Below the pieces are notes generated by a model. That model did no database searches. It worked only from the letters and a program-made list of their open reading frames with translations, and was not told the origin of the DNA. Positions 7,820-15,828 of a stretch of 64,000 bases of DNA are shown here, piece by piece; positions within the stretch are counted from its first letter, which is position 1, and each line of letters begins with the position of its first letter. Where the stretch lies: assembly GCA_913775715.1 (NCBI GenBank), contig CAJYMC010000004.1, positions 1-64,000 of the forward strand, read 5' to 3'. A program made the translations under genes and the position numbers. The stretch comes from an uncultured Exiguobacterium sp. Its GTDB lineage: Bacteria; Bacillota; Bacilli; Exiguobacteriales; Exiguobacteriaceae.

Positions 7820-8560
7820 ATGTTTAGTCGAACGGAAAACCTACAAACGTTCACACGTTCTTATCCGGTCGTTTCGTTGTTCATTTTAATCCAAGTCGCC
7901 CTATTTGTCATCGAACAGTTAGGTGGACTCCTTAATCTGACGTTCTCTCCCTTAAGTGCAGGCGCAGCAATCAATCTCTTAATCGGACAAGGTGAATGGT
8001 GGCGTGTCGTCACGGCCACGTTCTTGCATTATGATTTTTGGCACATTGCGTTCAATACGTTTGCTCTCGTCATTTTCGCACCGCCTCTCGAGCGGATGAT
8101 CGGGCATACTCGATTCGCCGCTTTTTACTTGCTCGTCGGTACGCTCGCGAACGTCTTAACGTACTTCACCAAAATCAATGAACCGTTTTACGGACAAGCC
8201 GGAGCATCCGGCGCCATTCTTGGTCTGCTTGGTTTTTATGTCTACTTGAGTCGCTTCAAACGGACAGTCATCATGGCAGATGATACACGTCTTGTGTATA
8301 TCTTTACTGCGGTCACGGCAGTCTTTACGTTACTTGGATCGAACGTCGCTGTCTTCGGTCACTTGTACGGTTTTGTCCTCGGATTCCTCTTCGGATTCGT
8401 CTTCGGTAATCGTGCCGTGCCATTCACGCGTCCGTTCCAAACCGGTCGTCGGACGAGCGGTGGTCCCGTCTTCGTAAGCGGTTCTGGCCAACTTGGTCGT
8501 ATTTTCTTCTACATCATCATCGCCTTTGCCGTACTCGGATTATTCTTCCGTTACTTGTAA
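7820..8560 (+). CDS. Rhomboid family intramembrane serine protease
   Basis: A 246-residue polytopic protein with the rhomboid active site: Ser130 in GASGAILG and His181 in FGHLYG, plus the HYDFWHIAFN helix. It should cleave transmembrane substrates in the cytoplasmic membrane. ATG at 7820 is chosen for the AGGTG site ahead; the open frame extends upstream only through antisense of acpS. It is divergent from acpS and ends at a bidirectional terminator. Confidence 0.93.
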   Translation: MFSRTENLQTFTRSYPVVSLFILIQVALFVIEQLGGLLNLTFSPLSAGAAINLLIGQGEWWRVVTATFLHYDFWHIAFNTFALVIFAPPLERMIGHTRFAAFYLLVGTLANVLTYFTKINEPFYGQAGASGAILGLLGFYVYLSRFKRTVIMADDTRLVYIFTAVTAVFTLLGSNVAVFGHLYGFVLGFLFGFVFGNRAVPFTRPFQTGRRTSGGPVFVSGSGQLGRIFFYIIIAFAVLGLFFRYL

Positions 8561-8570
8561 AATGGCATAC

Positions 8571-8605
8571 AAAAAGGACTCCTCTACAAGCGGGAGTCCT
8601 TTTTT
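8571..8605. terminator. Bidirectional intrinsic terminator
   Basis: AAAAAGGACTCC/GGGAGTCCTTTTT hairpin with T runs on both strands serves the rhomboid gene and the convergent small gene at 8609. Confidence 0.9.
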
Positions 8606-8608
8606 GAC

Positions 8609-8872
8609 TTATTTGCGAAGTACTTCTGCTAAGTCTTTCACGTCATCAATCAGGTTATGGATCGTTTCCTGATTATCCGTATAGAGTGCTTTTAGTTCCT
8701 CAAAGCGTCCTTTTGGATCTTGTTTGACAGCAGACAATTGTGTTCCTGCGCCGCTGAATGTCCGTTTCACTGCTGCGAACTGCGCTTGACGCGTATCTTT
8801 ATGCAGTAGTGATAAAGTAGCGCCAACAAGTGCGCCACCGAGTGTTGCTACGACAAAATAGTTTTTCTTCAT
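8609..8872 (-). CDS. YtxH-like small membrane-associated protein
   Basis: An 87-residue protein with an N-terminal glycine-rich hydrophobic segment (about 4-24) and a helical tail ending in a DDVKDLAEVLRK-like stretch, a layout like YtxH stress-linked proteins. Function is unknown. It follows the HmoB-like gene with 19 nt between and probably belongs to the same transcript. Confidence 0.6.
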   Translation of the reverse strand: MKKNYFVVATLGGALVGATLSLLHKDTRQAQFAAVKRTFSGAGTQLSAVKQDPKGRFEELKALYTDNQETIHNLIDDVKDLAEVLRK

Positions 8873-8891
8873 CTGTTAGTCCCCCTGCATC

Positions 8892-9392
8892 TCACTCATT
8901 TGTTGGTGGTACGATTTGATACCGTTTCATGACCGGAGAAGGCGCAAACGACTTCCCTGCCTCTTCAGCATACTGGTCTACCGTGAGACGTTCAACTGAT
9001 TTTGCATAACGAGCCCCGTCCCCTGTCTCATGGAACTGGATCAATAAGACAAGATCCGTCCCCTTTTCGACACGTCCAATCCGAAAGGCCTGGAAGCCAC
9101 CATATTCTGCCCCAATGACTTTCGGGTTTGACATCACTTGATGCACGAATAAATCCCCGCTATTTTGATCCGCTGGAATCGACCAATAGAAGAGACTGCC
9201 TTCATCCGAAAAATTCCCACGTGATTCGAGCAACGTATAGGTATTGCCACTTTGAAAAGGTGATTTCGAGTCTGTCTCCATCCAGAGGATAGCATCACCG
9301 CTTCCGCTAGCGACACGAATTTGAGCATCACGAGAACGAATTTGTTCCACGAACGAACCGCTACCGAATGTAATTGAAAGTTTAGATGGCAT
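8892..9392 (-). CDS. HmoB/TRAP-like dimeric alpha-beta barrel protein
   Basis: A 166-residue protein whose pattern resembles Bacillus HmoB/YhgC: short N-terminal strand (KLSITFGSG), 'GDAILWMETDS', and a C-terminal ABM-like part with GGFQAFRIGRV and LLIQFHETGDG. HmoB is a heme-degrading monooxygenase, but I cannot confirm the heme ligands here, so activity is open. ATG at 9392 has CGGAGG upstream and lies inside the end of the carbinolamine dehydratase gene (11-nt overlap). Confidence 0.6.
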   Translation of the reverse strand: MPSKLSITFGSGSFVEQIRSRDAQIRVASGSGDAILWMETDSKSPFQSGNTYTLLESRGNFSDEGSLFYWSIPADQNSGDLFVHQVMSNPKVIGAEYGGFQAFRIGRVEKGTDLVLLIQFHETGDGARYAKSVERLTVDQYAEEAGKSFAPSPVMKRYQIVPPTNE

Positions 9393-9657
9393 CACAGGCC
9401 TCCGCAAGTTGAAAGTCTTTTTCCGTCAATCCGTTTTCATCATGAGTCGTCGCCGCAAGTGTAACATTTTTATAGTCAATCACGATCCGCGGATGATGAT
9501 TCAAGTTTTCAGCGATACTCCCGACTTCCTGTACAAAATCCAGTGCCGCAGGAAACGATGCGAGTGTATAGGTCCGGACGATTTCATCATCGACGACACT
9601 CCAATCTTGCAATCGTTCCAGGCGCTCTTCCACTTCATACTCATTCAACCTAGCCAT
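9382..9657 (-). CDS. Pterin-4a-carbinolamine dehydratase family protein
   Basis: A 91-residue DcoH/PhhB fold protein. The LNHHPRIVIDY motif with paired histidines and the THDENGLTEKDFQLA ending are diagnostic. The family dehydrates 4a-hydroxy-tetrahydrobiopterin; in bacteria without an obvious hydroxylase its role is uncertain. ATG at 9657 follows GGAGGAGAAAGGG. First gene of a three-gene minus-strand set. Confidence 0.9.
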   Translation of the reverse strand: MARLNEYEVEERLERLQDWSVVDDEIVRTYTLASFPAALDFVQEVGSIAENLNHHPRIVIDYKNVTLAATTHDENGLTEKDFQLAEACDAI

Positions 9658-9820
9658 CCCTTTCTCCTCCTCTACTATCATTTTCGTCCTATACCTTATA
9701 CCCCATTCCACCATTTCTCTATACCTGTTTGTATCCGATTTCTTCCTTTCGCCTTCTATGTGAGATAGAGTACAATGTGAAAGAGAACACTAATTCAAAA
9801 TCGGAAAGGGGCTCACGCAC

Positions 9821-10354
9821 ATGCGCGCTCTGATTGTTATTGATTACACGATCGACTTCGTTGCTGACGAAGGGAAGCTGACTTGTGGAAAACCAGGACA
9901 GGCGATTGAAGAACGGATCGCTACATTGATGGAGGAATTTTCAACAGAGGATTACGTCGTCATCGCCAACGATATTCACGAGGAAGGCGATACGTTCCAC
10001 CCGGAAACCGTCCTTTTCCCGCCGCATAATATTCGCGGGACACATGGACGTGATCTGTTTGGGAAAGTCGCAGCCATGGCACGTGTCGCTGATCACGTCA
10101 TCGATAAGACGCGTTATAGTGCGTTCGCCGGGACGGACCTTGATTTACGCTTGCGTGAACGCGATATCCGCGAAGTCCACCTCGTCGGCGTCTGTACGGA
10201 CATTTGTGTCCTTCATACAGCTGTCGATGCCTACAATCTTGGATATCGTATCGTCGTCCATGCCGATGCGGTCGCAAGCTTTAACGCGACGGGTCACGAG
10301 TGGGCGCTTACACACTTTAAACAATCGATCGGCGCAGAAGTCGTCGGCGAATAA
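9821..10354 (+). CDS. pncA: Nicotinamidase / isochorismatase-like hydrolase
   Basis: A 177-residue cysteine hydrolase with the triad Asp8, Lys96 and Cys129 (VCTDICV). It likely hydrolyses nicotinamide to nicotinate, because nicotinate phosphoribosyltransferase follows after 17 nt. The two form an NAD salvage unit. Confidence 0.92.
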   Translation: MRALIVIDYTIDFVADEGKLTCGKPGQAIEERIATLMEEFSTEDYVVIANDIHEEGDTFHPETVLFPPHNIRGTHGRDLFGKVAAMARVADHVIDKTRYSAFAGTDLDLRLRERDIREVHLVGVCTDICVLHTAVDAYNLGYRIVVHADAVASFNATGHEWALTHFKQSIGAEVVGE

Positions 10355-10371
10355 GAAGGGATCTGTCCGTC

Positions 10372-11823
10372 ATGTTACAACGTAATCTTGCACTCCATAC
10401 CGATCTATACTTACCGCGTTGGATGTACATCTATTGGAAAGAAGGACGTCATAATGAACGTGCCGTCTTTGATGTTTACTACCGTTCGAATCCGTTCGAA
10501 GGGGGCTACGTCGTTTTTGCGGGTCTCGAAAATATCATCGAGTATATCCAAACACTCCGTTTCACGGAAGAGGACATCACGTACTTGCAAGAGATGATTG
10601 GCTTCCCGGATGAGTTCAAGGATGAACTGCGTCAGTTCAAGTTCAATGGCTCGATCTCAAGTGTCAAGGAAGGCGAGATCGTCTTCCCGAACGAACCACT
10701 GATTCGGATCGAGGCACGCATTTTTGAAGCGAAGCTCTTGCAAACAGCGATTTTGAACATCGCGAACCACGAATCACTGATCGCGACAAAATACGCACGG
10801 ATTCGTCAATCGGCTCCCCGCGCGAAGTTCCTCGAAGCTGGCGCCCGCCGTGCGCAAGGCATCGATGCCGCTTACTTCGGAACGCGTGCTTCGTACCTCG
10901 CTGGTTTTGACGTCACAAGTCTTGCTTCAGCAGGACGTGACTTCGGCATTCCATGCGGTGGAACGATGGAGCACGCCGACATTCAATTCCACGATGACGA
11001 ATTGACGGCATTCCGGACATTTGCTTCTCATTATCCAGATCAAGCGACGTTACTCGTCGATACGTACGACACGCTCAAGAGTGGTCTTCCGAATGCCATC
11101 ACGGTCGCGAAGGAACTTCAAGCTAAAGGACATAAACTGCGCGGCATCCGGATTGATTCCGGTGACTTATCCTACCTGTCAAAACGTGCCCGCAACATGC
11201 TTGACGAAGCCGGTTTTCCGGAAGTCGATATCGTCTTGTCAGGGGACCTCGATGAGTACGTCATCCAAGACTTGCGCATCCAAGGTGCCCAAGCCAATAC
11301 GTTCCTCGTCGGGACACGCGGTATCACGGCCTACGAACAACCTGCTCTTGGGATGGTCTATAAACTGGTCGCGCGTGAAGTAGACGGCGAGCTTGCACCC
11401 GTCATCAAAGTGTCATCTTCAAAAGCCAAGACGACGACACCTCACATCAAGGAAGTCTATCGCATCATCGACCCGGTGACGGATAAGTTCAAAGGGGATT
11501 ACGTGACGTTGATGGATGAAGATCCATCGACACTCGAAGCTGTTGATCTCATCGACGTCCGGGACCCATCGTTCCGTAACCGTGTTGAGCAGTTCAAGGT
11601 CGAACGTTTGCTTGAACCGATCTTCAAGGATGGAGAGCTAGTCTATACAGTTCCAACGATTGAAGAGAGCCGTCACTTCCATGAAACGCAGATTGGTCGT
11701 CTGTGGGAAGAGTACAAACGGCTGCGTTTGCCAGAGATTTATGCTGTCACATTCAGCGATCGTCTCTGGAAGCTCAAACTCGACATGATTCGGGATACCC
11801 GACTGGCAAGTGGTTTAAAATAA
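10372..11823 (+). CDS. pncB: Nicotinate phosphoribosyltransferase
   Basis: A 483-residue NAPRTase that converts nicotinate and PRPP to nicotinate mononucleotide. The GFDVTSLASAGRDFGIPCGG region, MEHADIQFH and RIDSGDLSYLS are family landmarks. Co-transcribed with pncA and followed by a strong terminator. Confidence 0.95.
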   Translation: MLQRNLALHTDLYLPRWMYIYWKEGRHNERAVFDVYYRSNPFEGGYVVFAGLENIIEYIQTLRFTEEDITYLQEMIGFPDEFKDELRQFKFNGSISSVKEGEIVFPNEPLIRIEARIFEAKLLQTAILNIANHESLIATKYARIRQSAPRAKFLEAGARRAQGIDAAYFGTRASYLAGFDVTSLASAGRDFGIPCGGTMEHADIQFHDDELTAFRTFASHYPDQATLLVDTYDTLKSGLPNAITVAKELQAKGHKLRGIRIDSGDLSYLSKRARNMLDEAGFPEVDIVLSGDLDEYVIQDLRIQGAQANTFLVGTRGITAYEQPALGMVYKLVAREVDGELAPVIKVSSSKAKTTTPHIKEVYRIIDPVTDKFKGDYVTLMDEDPSTLEAVDLIDVRDPSFRNRVEQFKVERLLEPIFKDGELVYTVPTIEESRHFHETQIGRLWEEYKRLRLPEIYAVTFSDRLWKLKLDMIRDTRLASGLK

Positions 11824-11829
11824 GACGCC

Positions 11830-11872
11830 AAAAAGCGCCGTTCTTCCTCCCTCAGGATAAACGGCGCTTTTT
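11830..11872. terminator. Intrinsic terminator, pncB and convergent gene
   Basis: AAAAAGCGCCGTT/AACGGCGCTTTTT hairpin; symmetric A and T flanks let it work for both pncB and the minus-strand gene at 11874. Confidence 0.9.
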
Positions 11873-11873
11873 A

Positions 11874-12200
11874 TCATGTTAATCCTGCTTCGTTTCCGAC
11901 AGGTGTCATTTCTGTTGGCGCTTGTTCCATCTTCTTACGAAAGTACCACGCGAAACCAAGCGCACCTCCGATGAAGACGATATACGTTATGCGTTGACCG
12001 AATTCAGCTAAGGAATCCGCGTAAAAAATACTGATTAAATGATCACTTCCACTAATGAGTAGCAAACAGGCAATCAGGAGCGCAATGCGATAAGCAAGCG
12101 TCGGGCGGTCTGTCGGTTCAGCATGCCAATACATGATGATATGGTGGGCAAGTAGGACGATACCCAGGATTCCTAATATTCCAATGAGTACTTGCGGCAT
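11874..12200 (-). CDS. Hypothetical three-helix membrane protein
   Basis: A 108-residue protein with three hydrophobic spans (about 3-24, 37-52, 70-88) and a hydrophilic C-terminal tail. I recognise no family. The ribosome site AGGAGG is 10 nt ahead of ATG. It is divergent from the YwpF-like gene. Confidence 0.7.
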   Translation of the reverse strand: MPQVLIGILGILGIVLLAHHIIMYWHAEPTDRPTLAYRIALLIACLLLISGSDHLISIFYADSLAEFGQRITYIVFIGGALGFAWYFRKKMEQAPTEMTPVGNEAGLT

Positions 12201-12341
12201 AATGAACGATCCTCCTGTTAGTAGTATCTAGTCTTATTTAAACATAGTTCATACGAATTTCGTCAGGAAAAGTTTCCCGTCCCACATTCCTCACGGTATA
12301 CTGTAGAAAAATCGTAAGCGATCAAGGGAGGGCATTTTTTC

Positions 12342-12833
12342 ATGAAAACCTTTAAATTATGCACATTACGCATTTTAATGGACGAGTCAGGACGTGATAC
12401 GACAATTCCTGTCGCCATTCAGGACGGATTGACGGTCAGTACCGAACAGACAGCACAATGGGTCGCGGAAATCGTCGTTCCTTCGAGCGATCAGCCGATC
12501 GTCGATGAATTGTTCACAAAACATTTACGTGCTTTGATTGAAATCACGATCTCACGACCCGATAATGACCCTGCCGCAATGATCGTCACGCCTCTTGAAC
12601 GGACTGCCTTAAGCGAACACGTCTCGTATGTCTTCACCGGTAAGATGGTCATGATGAAGAATGATTTATCCGAATCGATCTTACGTGAAGTCGTTGAGGA
12701 TGGATTTGCCGGCGAGGAACTCGTCCAAGAATACAAGGATCGTCGGTCAAAACGTGGTGCGCATATCACGAGCATCGCTAAAGAAACATTTAAACAGTAT
12801 CTAGCAGAACATCCAGAAACACCGATTTCTTAA
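12342..12833 (+). CDS. YwpF family protein
   Basis: A 163-residue protein starting MKTFKLCTLRIL, matching the opening of Bacillus YwpF (MKTFKLVSLQIL), with further similarity through ISRPDNDPAAMIVTP. YwpF has no established function. Its stop overlaps the stop of the convergent phosphatase gene by 4 nt, leaving no room for a terminator. Confidence 0.75.
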   Translation: MKTFKLCTLRILMDESGRDTTIPVAIQDGLTVSTEQTAQWVAEIVVPSSDQPIVDELFTKHLRALIEITISRPDNDPAAMIVTPLERTALSEHVSYVFTGKMVMMKNDLSESILREVVEDGFAGEELVQEYKDRRSKRGAHITSIAKETFKQYLAEHPETPIS

Positions 12834-13420
12834 GGTTTTTCGACCTCATCCGTGATGTGATCCGCTACATTGATTCGATCAATCGTATAGTGGTCTGTAT
12901 ATTGGATATAATTCGCACACGCATTTTTCAAAGGTGTCCGGTAACTGAATGTCTCATCGATCGACGATAAGGCTGCTTTGATCGTATGCGAGTGACAGAC
13001 AATTAAGATTCGTTTCCCCTCATAGGTGCGTGTCACTTCCTGTAATGCTTCGAATACACGATCCTGGATGGCTTGTTCTGTTTCAAGACCTGGCACAAGT
13101 GTCGTATCGTTCGCTTGAACGGCTTCGTAAATCGCTGCGACCGGTTCACCGGAAGCGGCTCCGAATTCGCGTTCGACGAGTCGGTCATCGGTCGCTGTGA
13201 TCGTTAAACCAACAGCACGGCCGATGATTTCTGCCGTCTCAACAGCACGCGACAATGGACTTGCTAACAAGACATCCCACTCCTCATCGGCTAGATAAGC
13301 GGCACTGAGTTCCGCTTGTCTTTTTCCTGTTGCATTCAACGGGATATCTTCTCTTCCTTGGATCCGCTCATTTAAGTTCCAATCGGTCTGACCATGTCGC
13401 ACTAAACAAATTTCAGTCAT
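12830..13420 (-). CDS. Histidine phosphatase family protein
   Basis: A 196-residue phosphoglycerate-mutase-like phosphatase. The LVRHGQTDWN motif holds the phosphorylated histidine and IVCHSHTIKA the second catalytic histidine. Substrate is unknown. ATG at 13420 follows AAGGAG by 8 nt. It follows the esterase gene by 17 nt, suggesting co-transcription. Confidence 0.92.
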   Translation of the reverse strand: MTEICLVRHGQTDWNLNERIQGREDIPLNATGKRQAELSAAYLADEEWDVLLASPLSRAVETAEIIGRAVGLTITATDDRLVEREFGAASGEPVAAIYEAVQANDTTLVPGLETEQAIQDRVFEALQEVTRTYEGKRILIVCHSHTIKAALSSIDETFSYRTPLKNACANYIQYTDHYTIDRINVADHITDEVEKP

Positions 13421-13437
13421 GTCTCTGTCTCCTTCAT

Positions 13438-14427
13438 TCAAGAAATATGACTGATTGTATCATGTTTTTCATCCGGAAGTTGCCGAGGTGGCAGTAACAG
13501 CACCTGACAAGTAAATTGCTCGATGCGCTCAAGTAACCGTTCAATTTTTAATGGATTTTCTGTTTGAGCGAAACTGGCAAGTGAATGCGTACCATTCGGA
13601 AAAGAGAACAAACGAACATCCGCTCCGACATCGGCTCCTTTTTCAACGAAATGTAGGGCTTGGGAAAATGGGACGATTGGGTCTTTTTTGCCATGCAGGA
13701 GCATGATTGGTGGGGCATCCGATGATAGGTGTGTGACAGGTGAGACGTGCGTCATCAACTTGCGCCATTCTTCCCGCCCCCCTTTGTAGAACTTGATGTG
13801 GGCAATCCACGTCTGGATGAAATTAAACAACAAAAAATTCGTCGGTGGATATAAGGCGATGACACCACTGATTAATGGCATATGTCGCTCATCGCGCTCC
13901 CCAACGAAAGCAGATGGGGCAAGTGCCGTCGTCAGCATGAGTGCAGCTCCGGCTGAGTCTCCCCATACCATCATCCGTCCTCTTAAAATGCGAAGTTCCT
14001 CCGCTTTCTTGTTCAAAAAACATAATGCATCTCTTACATCTTCGAGGTTATCCGGAAAATAACTACCTTCTTCGAACAGACGATAATCGATACTACAGAC
14101 AGCAACCCCAAGTTCAAGCAAGCGATCAACGATCGGGCTAAAACAGAACATGTCTTCACGCTCTCCTCGAACGAACGCGCCACCGTGTGCGTAGATGGCG
14201 ACCGGAAACGGTCCTTCTCCCGGCGGATAGTAGAGATCGAGTTGTAAGTCACGGTCTCCCACTTGTTTATAGAGGAGTGTCCGCGGTGCGAGTTGCTTTT
14301 CTGTGATTGGCAAGGCGGGTTCAGTCCACCGAAGTAATGCACCGTAATTATTCCAGATACTTGCTCCCGCAGCTGCTGTCGTTAGTAATGCAGCCCCCCC
14401 CATTAGCCATGCAGTTTCACGTTTCAC
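13438..14427 (-). CDS. Alpha/beta hydrolase (HSL-type esterase) with N-terminal membrane segment
   Basis: A 329-residue hydrolase with an N-terminal hydrophobic helix (about 7-24), the oxyanion motif HGGAF, nucleophile GDSAG, and Asp and His in 'HGKKDPIVPF' and 'NGTHSL'. This is the hormone-sensitive-lipase-like arrangement. Probably membrane-anchored; orientation is not clear. A run of seven C at 14394-14400 near its start is a possible slippage spot but the frame is intact. Confidence 0.88.
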   Translation of the reverse strand: MKRETAWLMGGAALLTTAAAGASIWNNYGALLRWTEPALPITEKQLAPRTLLYKQVGDRDLQLDLYYPPGEGPFPVAIYAHGGAFVRGEREDMFCFSPIVDRLLELGVAVCSIDYRLFEEGSYFPDNLEDVRDALCFLNKKAEELRILRGRMMVWGDSAGAALMLTTALAPSAFVGERDERHMPLISGVIALYPPTNFLLFNFIQTWIAHIKFYKGGREEWRKLMTHVSPVTHLSSDAPPIMLLHGKKDPIVPFSQALHFVEKGADVGADVRLFSFPNGTHSLASFAQTENPLKIERLLERIEQFTCQVLLLPPRQLPDEKHDTISHIS

Positions 14428-14515
14428 TTGATCACCTCCAAAAGACGTGCCAGTTTCTTCACTTTGTTATCTTTTACCCCGTTTTAAAAGAAGTCGAACG
14501 TCTCGGTATTCGTAC

Positions 14516-14575
14516 TTGACGCTTCTTCAGCGTTCCGCTATAGTGAAAAAGTCCAAATCGGAATAATTACGTTTT
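14516..14575 (+). promoter_or_regulatory. Sigma-A promoter with Zur box
   Basis: TTGACG (14516-14521) and TATAGT (14539-14544) with a 17-bp spacer. Immediately downstream, 14555-14575 reads AAATCGGAAT-A-ATTACGTTTT, only two changes from the Bacillus Zur consensus of inverted AAATCGTAAT halves. Zinc-replete Zur would block early transcription of the zinc lipoprotein gene. Confidence 0.85.
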
Positions 14576-14595
14576 AATAACGGAGGTAACATATA

Positions 14596-15573
14596 ATGAA
14601 GAAAATCGTTCCTGCTTTAACGGTCGCATTCGCGAGCGCTAGTATCCTCGCAGCTTGTGGATCGAACACCAATTCATCGACTTCAGATGAGAAAAAGACA
14701 GAAATCTATGCATCGACGTTCGCGACTGCTGCTATTGCCCGCGAAATCGGTGGTAATCAAGTCGACGTCAAGATGATCGTCCCACCTGGAGCAGATCCCC
14801 ACTCTTACGAGCCGACGTCAAAACAACTCACTGAGATTGCCAAGGGCGACTTGTTCCTCTTAACCGGTACGACGCTCGAGCCGTATTCGAAAAAAATCCA
14901 GGAGAGTCTAAATGGCACGGATGTCCGCTTCGTCGAGACGAGTAAGGACGTCAACTTACTAGAATCTAATGCTACACTTCATGCACATGAAGAAGAAGGG
15001 CACGATGATCATACAACGGATGAACATACGCATGAAGAAGAGGGGCATGACCACGGAAAATACGATCCACACGTCTGGCTCGACCCTGTCAACGCAAAAG
15101 CAATGGCACGCTCGATTACAAGTGCTCTATCAAAAGAAGTACCAAAAGACAAAACAACATTCGAAAAAAACTTAAAAGCGTTCGATCAACAAGCTGACGC
15201 ACTCGATGAAGAGTTCAAACAAGCGGTCGCTGATGGATCGAAAAAAGAACTTCTCGTTACGCATGCCGCTTACGGTTACCTCGCAGAACGATATGGTTTC
15301 ACACAACTGCCAATCGCGGGTATATCCCCTTCCGATGAACCGTCGCAAAAACAATTGGCTGCTTTAGTGAAAGAAGCACGGATGCATGATTTGAAATACG
15401 TCGCGTTCGAAGAAACGGTCTCACCAAAGGTCGCACGTGTCATCCAAAAAGAAATCGGAGCTGAATCCGTGACGATTCATAATCTAGAGTCGGTCACGAA
15501 AGCCCAACAAAACAGCTCTTATTTCAAGTTGATGGAAGAAAACGTCCAAACATTGAAAAAGGCACTTCAGTAA
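14596..15573 (+). CDS. Zinc ABC transporter substrate-binding lipoprotein (ZnuA/AdcA-like)
   Basis: A 325-residue lipoprotein (lipobox SILAAC, Cys21) of the cluster 9 metal-binding family. PPGADPHSYEP holds the first zinc histidine, followed by a histidine/glutamate-rich loop (about 132-155, repeated HEEEGHD units) and DPHVWLDP. It captures zinc outside the membrane. No permease or ATPase gene is adjacent, so it must work with components encoded elsewhere. The Zur box upstream fixes the metal as zinc with good confidence. Confidence 0.93.
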   Translation: MKKIVPALTVAFASASILAACGSNTNSSTSDEKKTEIYASTFATAAIAREIGGNQVDVKMIVPPGADPHSYEPTSKQLTEIAKGDLFLLTGTTLEPYSKKIQESLNGTDVRFVETSKDVNLLESNATLHAHEEEGHDDHTTDEHTHEEEGHDHGKYDPHVWLDPVNAKAMARSITSALSKEVPKDKTTFEKNLKAFDQQADALDEEFKQAVADGSKKELLVTHAAYGYLAERYGFTQLPIAGISPSDEPSQKQLAALVKEARMHDLKYVAFEETVSPKVARVIQKEIGAESVTIHNLESVTKAQQNSSYFKLMEENVQTLKKALQ

Positions 15574-15638
15574 AGTACAGTTGACACGCGTTACTCAATG
15601 CGGTACGGTAAGAAACGTGTTTTACAACAATTGAATGA

Positions 15639-15801
15639 CTTCTTTTTATCGCGAGAAACGGAGGGACTGGCCCAATGATGTTTCGGCAGCGGACGATTTG
15701 ATTCGTACTGTGCCAAATCCAGCAAGCGAAAGCTTGAGAGATAAGAAGAGCGTCTTTATTTCATAAAGACCTCCTTCTTTCTTGCGAAGGAGTCTTTTTT
15801 T
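15639..15801 (+). ncRNA. SAM riboswitch (S-box) with terminator
   Basis: The conserved core GGAGGGACTGGCCC (15660-15673) followed by ATGA and CGGCAGC, and a closing P1 helix (CTTCT..TTATC with GATAAGAAG at about 15741-15749) identify an S-box. The downstream hairpin AAGACCTCCTTC/GAAGGAGTCTT with a long T run (15765-15801) is the terminator. High SAM should end transcription before the transporter gene. Confidence 0.93.
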
Positions 15802-15828
15802 GTATCTTTGAGAAACGAGGTGTCAACA

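Noticed and set aside
14394-14400. Frameshift in the esterase gene at a run of C
   Set aside because: The frame runs uninterrupted through the run into a sensible N-terminal membrane helix.
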